A DNA stretch of 64,000 nucleotides from Nitrosopumilus zosterae (GTDB taxonomy: Archaea > Thermoproteota > Nitrososphaeria > Nitrososphaerales > Nitrosopumilaceae), in assembly GCF_025998175.1 (NCBI RefSeq), contig NZ_AP026695.1, forward strand, positions 620,001 to 684,000. The letters run 5' to 3'. Every line of letters begins with the position of its first letter. Position 1 is the first letter of the stretch. Shown one piece after another: positions 19,137 through 26,616 of this stretch. The notes beneath the pieces are model-generated. The model worked only from the letters and a program-made list of their open reading frames with translations, searched no databases and was not told where the DNA came from. The position numbers and the translations under genes are program-made.

Positions 19137-19215
19137 AAGTACACCTCAAATTGAACACTACGAAAACTATGAGAATTTTCTATTAAAGAAAATGTTTGAC
19201 TTTTTTGAACAGAAC

Positions 19216-19728
19216 TTAGGCAACAGATCTTGTTTTAGTAGCGACTACACCATTTTGTGTTGCAACTATGACGATTAAATTACTTCCACTTTGTATGCTA
19301 TTGGATATTTCTACGTCTACCGTAATTGTTTCACCGTTATTGAGGATTTTTGGATCAATAATATCATTTGTCCAAGTACTGATACACCATTCTCCAATAT
19401 TCGGTGCACATGTAGAATCATAAGTCAAAGTTTCAGTCTGTATTATACCTGCACTATTATATGTGATTATTATATCAAATTTCTCAAATTCCCACAATTT
19501 TTCAAGATTTGTGTTTGTAATATCAAAACTAAACGTGGAATCTGTTCCAGGATCATTTGGGATGCTAACATCGATTGATGTTTTGACTAATTTGCTCTCC
19601 CAATCAGATGTTTCTGATGATGCATCTGAAAATGAAGCAGCTTTATCTGTTAGTCCTCCAAATGTAAAAATCACAAATGTGATTCCAAACATGATAATTC
19701 CACCACTAATTGCATTACTTAATCCCAT
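19216..19728 (-). CDS. arlF: ArlF (FlaF) archaellum stator-type protein
   Basis: This 170-residue protein has a single N-terminal hydrophobic helix (residues about 4-27, beginning MGLSNAISGGI) and an extracytoplasmic beta-rich domain. ArlF of other archaea has this architecture, binds S-layer and anchors the motor. The domain has two Cys (ACTPN-type CAPNIGEWC), a possible disulphide. ArlF and ArlG are close paralogs, so the split is by N-terminal similarity and gene order. Confidence 0.75.
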   Translation of the reverse strand: MGLSNAISGGIIMFGITFVIFTFGGLTDKAASFSDASSETSDWESKLVKTSIDVSIPNDPGTDSTFSFDITNTNLEKLWEFEKFDIIITYNSAGIIQTETLTYDSTCAPNIGEWCISTWTNDIIDPKILNNGETITVDVEISNSIQSGSNLIVIVATQNGVVATKTRSVA

Positions 19729-19738
19729 GATTCATTCC

Positions 19739-20215
19739 TCAAGGTACCGAGAAAATATAATCATCTGATTCCCCATTCGATATAGTTAATTGAACAAGAT
19801 ATGATGTGTTGCTTTGTAATGCTGTGCCGTCCTGTATTGTGATTTGGATTGTATCGCCTTGAGACCATACAGAATCCACATTTGTTCCATTGAAAATCCA
19901 TTGTGGTGTGGTGCCTGTTGAATATTCAACAAAATCAACTGAAGTGATAGGTCCAAAATATAGATCCGATGAACCCAGTCCCTTAATTGGTGTCAATCCT
20001 GTATTTTTTATCCATGCATTCACTGATGTGTTGTTTAACTGACTAACATGAATTATCTCAAACTTGCTTAGCATTTTGTCTTTTTGAGCTTCTGTTGTTG
20101 CGGTATAGTATCCTTCAAACGTTCCAACCTTACTCACGACAATACCTGTAATTAATCCTGCAACTACGATTGATGCAATAATTAAAATCCCTTCACTGAT
20201 CATTCCTGATGCCAT
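19739..20215 (-). CDS. arlG: ArlG (FlaG) archaellum stator-type protein
   Basis: This 158-residue protein has an archaellin-like N-terminal helix (ISEGILIIASIVVAGLITG) and a beta-sandwich domain facing outside. ArlG forms filaments capped by ArlF and connects the motor to the S-layer. The start codon shares one base with the stop of the upstream arlCDE-like gene. No class III signal cleavage site is evident. Confidence 0.78.
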   Translation of the reverse strand: MASGMISEGILIIASIVVAGLITGIVVSKVGTFEGYYTATTEAQKDKMLSKFEIIHVSQLNNTSVNAWIKNTGLTPIKGLGSSDLYFGPITSVDFVEYSTGTTPQWIFNGTNVDSVWSQGDTIQITIQDGTALQSNTSYLVQLTISNGESDDYIFSVP

Positions 20216-21594
20216 TATTTCACCTCATTTGCAACTGTTTTTTTCAGTAACCCTTCTATCTCTGAATTACTCTCTTCGATTTTCGTTGTTCCATTAGAAT
20301 TATTTTTTTTGTCAATAAATTTTTTTAATTGTTTTTCATCCACTGTAAGATTCAAAGTCTTACAATGAACTTTAGTTAGTTCAAATACTTCTTCTGAAAC
20401 AAAATCTCTTGACAACTCATCAATCAGAGAAATAACATCTTCTGGTAATTTGGAATCTTCTTCCTCTATAGGTTCTTGTACCACAGGTTCTTGTACCACA
20501 GGTTCTTGTACCACAGGTTCTTGTACCACAGGTTCTTGTACCACAGGTTCTTGTACCACAGGTTCTTGTACCACAGGTTCTTGTACCACAGGTTCTTGTA
20601 CCACAGGTTCTTGTACCACAGGTTCTTGTACCACAGGTTCTTGTACCACAGGTTCTTGTACCACAGGTTCTTGTACCACAGGTTCTTGTACCACAGGTTC
20701 TTGTACCACAGGTTCTTTTGGTTTATGATTTGATTTTGAAATTTCTGGAGGATTGGTTGGTTTTTGAATTAATTCATCTACATTAATTGTTTGAATATTA
20801 TCTTTGAATGGAGCATCTTCTCTCATGAAATTTAATGGATTATTCATATCTGTAGTGAGTAATTTAATGTCAGTTAGAGTAGTTTCAAACGAATTTGAAA
20901 GAATTTCCACTTCTTCTTTTACTGTAGTCAGATCCAACTTGAATTGATCAAAATCTGTTTTAAGTGTCTGAATATCGTTTTCTATTGGTTCTAGTTTCTC
21001 CATGATGATTAATTCTGTGTCTGAATTGTCTAGAGAGGTATCTGAATAATTCCCATCACCCTCAGTTTCTACTCCTGCTAGTAAAGCTTCTATTTCTGAA
21101 TTACCCCCTATACTGTCTTCTGAATTATTCTCAGTATTTGTTCCTGCTAACATGGCTTCTATCTCTGGATTTCTATTTTCTTCTCCCTCAGCATCTGTTT
21201 TTGTCAAAAGTGCTTCCATTTCTGACATTCCTGAACCATTCTCAGAATCTGTTCCTGCTAACAAAGCGTCAATCTCCGAATTTTCACTACTTGAAGTTTC
21301 TGTAATTGATGATTTTTTTGGTGTTTGTGTTTTAGGATTGTTTGACGATTTTCCTTTGACTGATATGTTTTTTAGTGATAAATTTTTTAAATTAATTTTT
21401 TTAAAATTAAGACCAATTATTATTACAACAAGTGGAACAAACAATGTAACCACAACATACTGCTCGTCAAAAAGATATTGAGGAAATATCTCATAAAGAA
21501 CAAGAAAATACATTGCGAATCCTGAAAATATAATTAATTTTAAATTGCTTTCACTGATTTTTAGTTTAGAAAAAATAGTTGATGGGGGGAGCAT
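20215..21594 (-). CDS. ArlCDE-like membrane-anchored archaellar switch protein with FliM-like motifs
   Basis: This 459-residue protein occupies the place of arlC/D/E. Two membrane segments (about residues 18-38 and 46-62) anchor it. Then comes a Ser/Asn/Glu-rich linker with four repeats of S/P-E-[IM]-[DE]-A-[LM]-L (residues 106-174), a coiled segment ending in NNPLNFM that resembles the ArlC domain (about 195-265), sixteen tandem VVQEP repeats (about 295-375), a helical C-terminal domain, and a fifth motif SEIEGLL at 444-450. The repeated motif closely resembles the EIDALL peptide by which bacterial FliM binds CheY-P. Euryarchaeal ArlC/D/E proteins are soluble, so the membrane anchor is notable. 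The family call rests on context plus the ArlC-like segment. Confidence 0.7.
   Translation of the reverse strand: MLPPSTIFSKLKISESNLKLIIFSGFAMYFLVLYEIFPQYLFDEQYVVVTLFVPLVVIIIGLNFKKINLKNLSLKNISVKGKSSNNPKTQTPKKSSITETSSSENSEIDALLAGTDSENGSGMSEMEALLTKTDAEGEENRNPEIEAMLAGTNTENNSEDSIGGNSEIEALLAGVETEGDGNYSDTSLDNSDTELIIMEKLEPIENDIQTLKTDFDQFKLDLTTVKEEVEILSNSFETTLTDIKLLTTDMNNPLNFMREDAPFKDNIQTINVDELIQKPTNPPEISKSNHKPKEPVVQEPVVQEPVVQEPVVQEPVVQEPVVQEPVVQEPVVQEPVVQEPVVQEPVVQEPVVQEPVVQEPVVQEPVVQEPVVQEPIEEEDSKLPEDVISLIDELSRDFVSEEVFELTKVHCKTLNLTVDEKQLKKFIDKKNNSNGTTKIEESNSEIEGLLKKTVANEVK
20471..20710 (-). repeat. Sixteen perfect 15-bp tandem repeats (VVQEP)n
   Basis: The unit GGTTCTTGTACCACA (plus strand) repeats 16 times without a single change, followed by a partial unit. 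It encodes a Pro-Glu-Gln-Val stretch likely to act as an extended spacer. Since 15 is a multiple of three, the opposite strand is also open; that is not a gene. Copy number may vary between strains or be miscounted in assembly. Confidence 0.97.
21073..21279 (-). other. Four FliM-like EIDALL motifs in the ArlCDE-like protein
   Basis: Residues 106-174 contain SEIDALLAG, SEMEALLTK, PEIEAMLAG and SEIEALLAG, spaced about 18-22 residues apart in a disordered acidic linker. A fifth copy (SEIEGLLKK) is encoded at 20245-20265. Bacterial FliM and FliY carry one such peptide (LSQxEIDALL) that binds phosphorylated CheY. The sequence likeness is seen directly; CheY binding is inferred. Confidence 0.65.
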
Positions 21595-21604
21595 AAAAAA
21601 CCTC

Positions 21605-22318
21605 CTAGCCCAAATCTACTATGGTGTTTGTGATTGTTGGAACTTGTCTTTCTACCGTCAAGGCTGCACCGGTTGGTGTAATGATTTCAATTTTGACTTT
21701 GTCTAACGCTGAAGGTTTATCAGCTGCATTGTAAAGAATTGCCAAAACTGCGGTTTCACCTTGTGAAAGAATGTCATTTGGTGGTGATTCATTTGCTTGT
21801 GTAAAGTAAACAAATGCACGTGTGTTTGTTGGTGTTTCATTACTAAATGGATCGCCAACTATGTCGGCAAATGCTTCACCTGTTCCACTAGTTTCTGAAT
21901 CATCTGCTTGTATGGATGCTGCTGATAGTTGTTTCCATTCTTGAGTAGATAATGTACCTACATAGATATTGTCGTAATTTTCTCCATTACTGACATATTT
22001 TACAGCCATAGTCTCTGCATCAAGATTTACATCTGAACCACCAGATGAGACCTTAAATGGAAATGCTGTAGCATTAAGTGATCCGCCATTTACGTATCCT
22101 TGACCAATAACTTTACCTGCAACTTGCATGCTGCTACTGGACTCACCCAAACTAGAGATGATCGAAGTCTTTGCTTTCTGTGAGGTAGTAAATCCCATGT
22201 TAAGTACAACAAATGCTAAGGCTGCAGCTACAATTACAAATGCAATCATGACTATTGCAGACTCTACACCGATGACTCCACGATGAGAATGTCGCGTTCC
22301 CTTTCGTTGTAATTTCAT
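21605..22318 (-). CDS. Archaellin paralog 1 (first gene of the arl operon)
   Basis: This 237-residue type IV-pilin-like archaellin has a class III signal peptide (residues 1-14, cut after RG by prepilin peptidase), then the hydrophobic assembly helix VIGVESAIVMIAFVIV... and a beta-rich exposed domain. The first 50 residues are almost identical in all six paralogs, as is the C terminus (RQVPTIT-x3-VDLG here). It lacks the Cys pair of paralogs 2-5 and contains N-glycosylation sequons such as NAT. It lies 10 bp before the ArlCDE-like gene, so it is cotranscribed with the motor genes. Confidence 0.93.
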   Translation of the reverse strand: MKLQRKGTRHSHRGVIGVESAIVMIAFVIVAAALAFVVLNMGFTTSQKAKTSIISSLGESSSSMQVAGKVIGQGYVNGGSLNATAFPFKVSSGGSDVNLDAETMAVKYVSNGENYDNIYVGTLSTQEWKQLSAASIQADDSETSGTGEAFADIVGDPFSNETPTNTRAFVYFTQANESPPNDILSQGETAVLAILYNAADKPSALDKVKIEIITPTGAALTVERQVPTITNTIVDLG

Positions 22319-22356
22319 TGATAGAATTTAGTGGGATGGGAGTATATCATAGCGTG

Positions 22357-22371
22357 TGTTTGCTGTGATCA
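22357..22371 (-). promoter_or_regulatory. Archaellin promoter element 1
   Basis: The minus strand reads TGATCACAGCAAACA, 39 bp before the ATG, followed by ACACGC and a TATA box (ATGATATAC, near 22342-22350). The whole promoter is repeated almost exactly upstream of paralog 3. Confidence 0.55.
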
Positions 22372-22409
22372 AACAAGACTAATTTCAAATTATTCAAAAA
22401 ACAGTATAA

Positions 22410-23129
22410 TTATCCTAAATCTATAACTTCATGGGTGATATTTGATATGTCTCTACTTATTGTCATGGTTGCACCACTTGAAATCATTATTTCTAAATTA
22501 ATCCTGTCTTGTGATTGAGGTCTATCATTTTCAGCAAATGCCACTGCCAAAACTGCGTGCTCTCCCATATCTAAGACTTGATTTGAATTTAATCTCTTTG
22601 CCCAATACACGAATGCACTTGTTTCATTGGGGATGGTTCCGTTAACCGGATTTGCTCCATTAAAAGCATCAAATGAAGAATCTGTTTCAAGGTCGGCTTG
22701 TCTAAATGCAAGAACAGGTTGTCTAAAAATTTCGGATGTTATTGCTCCTGCATAGATATTATTGTATTGAATAGATTTAGTAATATAGCTAATTGAGACA
22801 ACATCTGATGCAAAATTTATGGAATTTCCCGACTCTGAAATTTTTAAAGGTATTGTGGTAGCATTAATTTTTTGAACAACTCCGCATCCTGAATTCACAT
22901 TAATACAACCTATTGCAGTAATTGACCCTGCTATCTTCATGGCACTTGTAGATTCTTCAAGACCTGCTAGAGTTACAGTCTTTGCTTTCTGTGAGGTAGT
23001 AAATCCCATGTTAAGTACAACAAATGCTAAGGCTGCAGCTACAATTACAAATGCAATCATGACTATTGCAGACTCTACACCGATTACTCCACGATGAGAA
23101 TGTCGCGTTCCCTTTCGCTGTAATTTCAT
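22410..23129 (-). CDS. Archaellin paralog 2
   Basis: This 239-residue archaellin has the same 50-residue N terminus and class III signal as its neighbours, but the rest has diverged most among paralogs 1-5. Its C terminus is ISNITHEVIDLG rather than QVPTITTSVVDLG. It has a Cys pair (GCINVNSGC) that could close a small loop. Its promoter also differs: the element is TGTTTATATTATACA (minus strand) without the GATCACA block. It may therefore be a minor or differently regulated filament subunit. Confidence 0.92.
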   Translation of the reverse strand: MKLQRKGTRHSHRGVIGVESAIVMIAFVIVAAALAFVVLNMGFTTSQKAKTVTLAGLEESTSAMKIAGSITAIGCINVNSGCGVVQKINATTIPLKISESGNSINFASDVVSISYITKSIQYNNIYAGAITSEIFRQPVLAFRQADLETDSSFDAFNGANPVNGTIPNETSAFVYWAKRLNSNQVLDMGEHAVLAVAFAENDRPQSQDRINLEIMISSGATMTISRDISNITHEVIDLG

Positions 23130-23167
23130 TGATATGTAATCTATTCAAAGCAGTATATCATAAAGTC

Positions 23168-23182
23168 TGTATAATATAAACA
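23168..23182 (-). promoter_or_regulatory. Divergent archaellin promoter element 2
   Basis: TGTATAATATAAACA (plus strand) lies 39 bp before the paralog 2 ATG. It fits the palindrome but lacks the GATCACA...ACACACG block of the other five archaellin promoters. Confidence 0.45.
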
Positions 23183-23215
23183 AACAAAAAAAAATTTTAA
23201 AAATAAGAAAAAGGA

Positions 23216-23234
23216 AAACCAGTGTTATTGGTTT
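23216..23234 (-). terminator. Hairpin terminator of archaellin 3
   Basis: The minus strand reads AAACCA-ATAACAC-TGGTTT directly at the stop codon, then a long T-rich tract. The same hairpin follows paralogs 4 and 5. Confidence 0.6.
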
Positions 23235-23946
23235 AACCTAGGTCTACTACGGATGTAGTGATTGTTGGAACTTGACGTTCTACTGACAATGAGGCTCCAG
23301 TTGCTGGAATTATCTCCACTCTAACTGTATCAAGTGAAGTTGGTCTTTCCCCATCTTCAAATGCCACTGCCAAAACTGCATGTTCACCATCATCTAAGAT
23401 TGAATTGATGGTTGATCCACTAACTGTCCAGTAGATGAATGCTGCAGTGTTGGTTACTATTGTTTCAGATACAGGATTCATATTTCCTGAGAAGTTTGTC
23501 AAACTATTAGCTACTGCACCCTCAAATGCTAAATCTAATGATCTGTATTCTGCATCAGTAACTGTACCAGAGTAAATATCGTCATATTCGATACTATTGC
23601 TGACATATTTGACTGCAGTTGTTGCTGCTGACAAATCTACTGCATCTCCACCAGAAGTAATCTTGATTGGGTATGCAGTTGCATTAAGATATGGTGTACT
23701 GCATCCATTACTAGATGATGTACAGCCTACGCCGATAACTTTACCGGCAACTTGCATGCTGCTACTAGACTCTCCTAATCCTGAGATGATTGTGGTCTTT
23801 GCTTTCTGTGAGGTAGTAAATCCCATGTTAAGTACAACAAATGCTAAGGCTGCAGCTACAATTACAAATGCAATCATGACTATTGCAGACTCTACACCGA
23901 TGACTCCACGATGAGAATGTCGCGTTCCCTTTCGTTGTAATTTCAT
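23233..23946 (-). CDS. Archaellin paralog 3
   Basis: This 237-residue archaellin is nearly identical to paralog 4. The two differ only in a stretch of about 30 residues around positions 135-168 (for example AFEGAVAN versus AFRGAVDN), which is expected to be surface-exposed. It has the Cys pair GCTSSSNGC and sequons including NAT and NFS. Its own promoter and terminator flank it, so it is transcribed alone. Confidence 0.93.
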   Translation of the reverse strand: MKLQRKGTRHSHRGVIGVESAIVMIAFVIVAAALAFVVLNMGFTTSQKAKTTIISGLGESSSSMQVAGKVIGVGCTSSSNGCSTPYLNATAYPIKITSGGDAVDLSAATTAVKYVSNSIEYDDIYSGTVTDAEYRSLDLAFEGAVANSLTNFSGNMNPVSETIVTNTAAFIYWTVSGSTINSILDDGEHAVLAVAFEDGERPTSLDTVRVEIIPATGASLSVERQVPTITTSVVDLG

Positions 23947-23984
23947 TGATAGAATTTAGTGGGATGGGAGTATATCATAGCGTG

Positions 23985-23999
23985 TGTTTGCTGTGATCA
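23985..23999 (-). promoter_or_regulatory. Archaellin promoter element 3
   Basis: The minus strand reads TGATCACAGCAAACA, 39 bp before the ATG. The roughly 60 bp from here to the start codon match the promoter of paralog 1 almost base for base. Confidence 0.55.
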
Positions 24000-24033
24000 A
24001 ACAGAAAAAAAATTTTAAAAATAAGAAAAAGGA

Positions 24034-24052
24034 AAACCAGTGTTATTGGTTT
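24034..24052 (-). terminator. Hairpin terminator of archaellin 4
   Basis: It is identical to the hairpin after paralog 3: an AAACCA/TGGTTT stem at the stop codon followed by a T-rich run on the minus strand. Confidence 0.6.
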
Positions 24053-24764
24053 AACCTAGGTCTACTACGGATGTAGTGATTGTTGGAACTTGACGTTCTA
24101 CTGACAATGAGGCTCCAGTTGCTGGAATTATCTCCACTCTAACTGTATCAAGTGAAGTTGGTCTTTCCCCATCTTCAAATGCCACTGCCAAAACTGCATG
24201 TTCACCATCATCTAAGATTGAATTGATGGTTGATCCACTAACTGTCCAGTAGATGAATGCTGCAGTGTTGGTTACTACGGTTTGATTTACAGGATTTATG
24301 ACTCCTGAGAAGTTTGTCAAACTATTGTCTACTGCTCCTCTAAATGCATCAGCTAATGATCTGTATTCTGCATCAGTAACTGTACCAGAGTAAATATCGT
24401 CATATTCGATACTATTGCTGACATATTTGACTGCAGTTGTTGCTGCTGACAAATCTACTGCATCTCCACCAGAAGTAATCTTGATTGGGTATGCAGTTGC
24501 ATTAAGATATGGTGTACTGCATCCATTACTAGATGATGTACAGCCTACGCCGATAACTTTACCGGCAACTTGCATGCTGCTACTAGACTCTCCTAATCCT
24601 GAGATGATTGTGGTCTTTGCTTTCTGTGAGGTAGTAAATCCCATGTTAAGTACAACAAATGCTAAGGCTGCAGCTACAATTACAAATGCAATCATGACTA
24701 TTGCAGACTCTACACCGATTACTCCACGATGAGAATGTCGCGTTCCCTTTCGCTGTAATTTCAT
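24051..24764 (-). CDS. Archaellin paralog 4
   Basis: This 237-residue archaellin is the near-twin of paralog 3. The shared blocks cover the signal peptide, assembly helix, Cys pair and the last 70 residues. The difference is confined to the central variable patch, where NQT replaces the corresponding SET. The pattern points to a recent duplication or to gene conversion that keeps the ends alike. Confidence 0.93.
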   Translation of the reverse strand: MKLQRKGTRHSHRGVIGVESAIVMIAFVIVAAALAFVVLNMGFTTSQKAKTTIISGLGESSSSMQVAGKVIGVGCTSSSNGCSTPYLNATAYPIKITSGGDAVDLSAATTAVKYVSNSIEYDDIYSGTVTDAEYRSLADAFRGAVDNSLTNFSGVINPVNQTVVTNTAAFIYWTVSGSTINSILDDGEHAVLAVAFEDGERPTSLDTVRVEIIPATGASLSVERQVPTITTSVVDLG

Positions 24765-24802
24765 TATATATCAAAATCTAATATTTGGTATATTGTATCG
24801 TG

Positions 24803-24817
24803 TGTTTTTTGTGATCG
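24803..24817 (-). promoter_or_regulatory. Archaellin promoter element 4
   Basis: The minus strand reads CGATCACAAAAAACA, 39 bp before the ATG, followed by ACACGATACAATATACC with the TATA box. Confidence 0.5.
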
Positions 24818-24855
24818 AACAACATATTCCTAAAAATGAAAAATAAGAAAAAGGA

Positions 24856-24874
24856 AAACCAGTGTTATTGGTTT
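24856..24874 (-). terminator. Hairpin terminator of archaellin 5
   Basis: This is the third copy of the AAACCA/TGGTTT hairpin at an archaellin stop codon, with a T-rich tail on the minus strand. Confidence 0.6.
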
Positions 24875-25592
24875 AACCTAGGTCTACTACGGATGTAGTG
24901 ATTGTTGGAACTTGACGTTCTACTGACAATGAGGCTCCAGTTGCTGGAATTATCTCCACTCTAACTGTATCAAGTGAAGTTGGTCTTTCCCCATCTTCAA
25001 ATGCAACTACTAATACTGCGTGCTCTCCTTGATCTAATACTGCATTAGCAGTTGTTTGGACTGACCAGTAGATGAATGCTGCCGTGTTAGCGACAACAGA
25101 TCCTGTCATTGGTTGTGCATTGTTAAAATCATCAAAATCACTACTGCTTTCGGCATCTGCCTGATCTAATGCATCTGTTAAAGATCTGTATTCTGTTGCC
25201 GTGATTGGACCTGCATAAACATCATCATACTCAATAGCATTGCTAAGGTATCTTACTGCAGTTGTTGCTGCTGACAAATCTACTGCATCTCCACCAGAAG
25301 TAACCTTGATTGGGTATGCAGTTGCATTAAGATATGGGGTTGATGAACAACCTCCTGCCGATGTTGTACAGCCTACGCCGATAACTTTACCGGCAACTTG
25401 CATGCTGCTACTAGACTCTCCTAATCCTGAGATGATTGTGGTCTTTGCTTTCTGTGAGGTAGTAAATCCCATGTTAAGTACAACAAATGCTAAGGCTGCA
25501 GCTACAATTACAAATGCAATCATGACTATTGCAGACTCTACACCGATTACTCCACGATGAGAATGTCGCGTTCCCTTTCGCTGTAATTTCAT
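24873..25592 (-). CDS. Archaellin paralog 5
   Basis: This 239-residue archaellin shares the N-terminal block, the Cys pair (GCTTSAGGC) and the C-terminal third with paralogs 3 and 4, but has its own central region (residues about 115-175). The class III cleavage site HRG-VIG is intact. It has a separate promoter and a hairpin terminator. Its promoter resembles that of paralog 6 most closely. Confidence 0.93.
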   Translation of the reverse strand: MKLQRKGTRHSHRGVIGVESAIVMIAFVIVAAALAFVVLNMGFTTSQKAKTTIISGLGESSSSMQVAGKVIGVGCTTSAGGCSSTPYLNATAYPIKVTSGGDAVDLSAATTAVRYLSNAIEYDDVYAGPITATEYRSLTDALDQADAESSSDFDDFNNAQPMTGSVVANTAAFIYWSVQTTANAVLDQGEHAVLVVAFEDGERPTSLDTVRVEIIPATGASLSVERQVPTITTSVVDLG

Positions 25593-25630
25593 TGATTAGA
25601 AAATGAATGATGTGGGTATATCATGGCGTG

Positions 25631-25645
25631 TGTTTATTGTGATCG
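25631..25645 (-). promoter_or_regulatory. Archaellin promoter element 5
   Basis: The minus strand reads CGATCACAATAAACA, 39 bp before the ATG, followed by ACACGCCATGATATACCC with the TATA box. Confidence 0.5.
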
Positions 25646-25666
25646 TATATGTTTAAAATAATGACT

Positions 25667-26527
25667 TTAAAGAGAATTTTTAAAGAAATTTAATGAATTG
25701 ACAAATTCTTTTTCTGTCGTTACATCATTGCCGTGCCAGCATAATGTTTTTTTGAACCAATTTGGAAGACGTATTTCTTCAAAAAGAAAACTATCTTCTA
25801 ATTTAAAATCTTGACAAAATTCTAAATATTTTGATTTGTCATGTGTTGTGTTTTTTGAAATTTTTATCTGCATGCTGGTAGATTCACTTGGAACACCATA
25901 CACTAACTTAAGTAGATAATTTTCATCTTTATTCCATAAAGAATCTGAAATATCTATAACTTCATTAAAAGATGCATCTGACTCGAATAATTTGATTTTT
26001 TGATAGATCAGATTGTTTTTACTGTCATAAATTAGCATCTCATATTCTGTATTTCCTAAATCTGATTCCACTAATCCTCCAATTGATAGAATGTTTTGAT
26101 TTAGAATTTTATATGATATGTCTAGTGTGGAAAAAAGTATATTCGGTCTATCTTCAAAAAATATTTTACCTGTATACCATGGATGTATTTCACAAAAATA
26201 ATAGTATCCTGCATAATCTATAAAATCTAATGAAACAGAATTACTGTTTTCTCCTCCTGAAATGACATCTGTGGAAAAGAACGTTCCCGAATAATCTGGA
26301 TGCTGAGGTACCCCACTAACAATTCTGTGACTAGTTGAATCATTATTTTGCCATGTTATCCTATCTCCTGAAAATATTGGAAGTTCTTTGGGCTTGAATA
26401 ATTCTTGTCCTTTTTGACTATCATACGGATTTATGGATATAATCCACGAATTTTCTGCATATGCTGACAAAACAATATGTGGTAAAATCATGAATAGCCC
26501 TAAAATAATAATTATTTTCACCGTCAT
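25667..26527 (-). CDS. Secreted cupredoxin-like (plastocyanin-type) protein inside the archaellin array
   Basis: The protein has a signal peptide, then a cupredoxin domain with copper ligands His (SHRIVSG), Cys and His (FCEIHP), about residues 67, 112 and 115 from this start. The axial ligand position, usually Met in the CxxHPxM pattern of amicyanin-like domains, is Tyr (HPWY). A C-terminal domain of about 165 residues follows with three further Cys. Such proteins carry electrons or bind copper outside the cell. I chose the second ATG of a pair (26527) because it lies 39 bp from the shared element; the frame is open further upstream. Its place between archaellins 5 and 6 is unusual. Confidence 0.8.
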   Translation of the reverse strand: MTVKIIIILGLFMILPHIVLSAYAENSWIISINPYDSQKGQELFKPKELPIFSGDRITWQNNDSTSHRIVSGVPQHPDYSGTFFSTDVISGGENSNSVSLDFIDYAGYYYFCEIHPWYTGKIFFEDRPNILFSTLDISYKILNQNILSIGGLVESDLGNTEYEMLIYDSKNNLIYQKIKLFESDASFNEVIDISDSLWNKDENYLLKLVYGVPSESTSMQIKISKNTTHDKSKYLEFCQDFKLEDSFLFEEIRLPNWFKKTLCWHGNDVTTEKEFVNSLNFFKNSL

Positions 26528-26565
26528 CATATAATCATAAAAAATTTGTAATTTGTAGTGTTGTT

Positions 26566-26580
26566 TGATCAAAATAAACA
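26566..26580 (-). promoter_or_regulatory. Candidate shared operator/promoter element of the cupredoxin gene
   Basis: TGATCAAAATAAACA begins 39 bp upstream of the chosen ATG and is within a longer TGTTTGATCAAAATAAACA inverted repeat. Confidence 0.5.
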
Positions 26581-26616
26581 AAATAAAAAAGTAAAAAACA
26601 TGGCTAACTTGTAAAA

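Noticed and set aside
20471..20710. Possible CRISPR array
   Set aside because: Units are directly abutting 15-mers without spacers and lie inside a coding frame.
20450..20733. Two plus-strand open frames of 85-92 residues across the tandem repeats
   Set aside because: They are open only because the 15-bp repeat is a multiple of three with no stop in any repeat frame; composition (TGSCT and YHRFL repeats) is not protein-like.
23597..25560. Plus-strand frames of about 105 residues opposite archaellins 3, 4 and 5
   Set aside because: They are mirror frames of the conserved archaellin N terminus; no promoter or family supports them.
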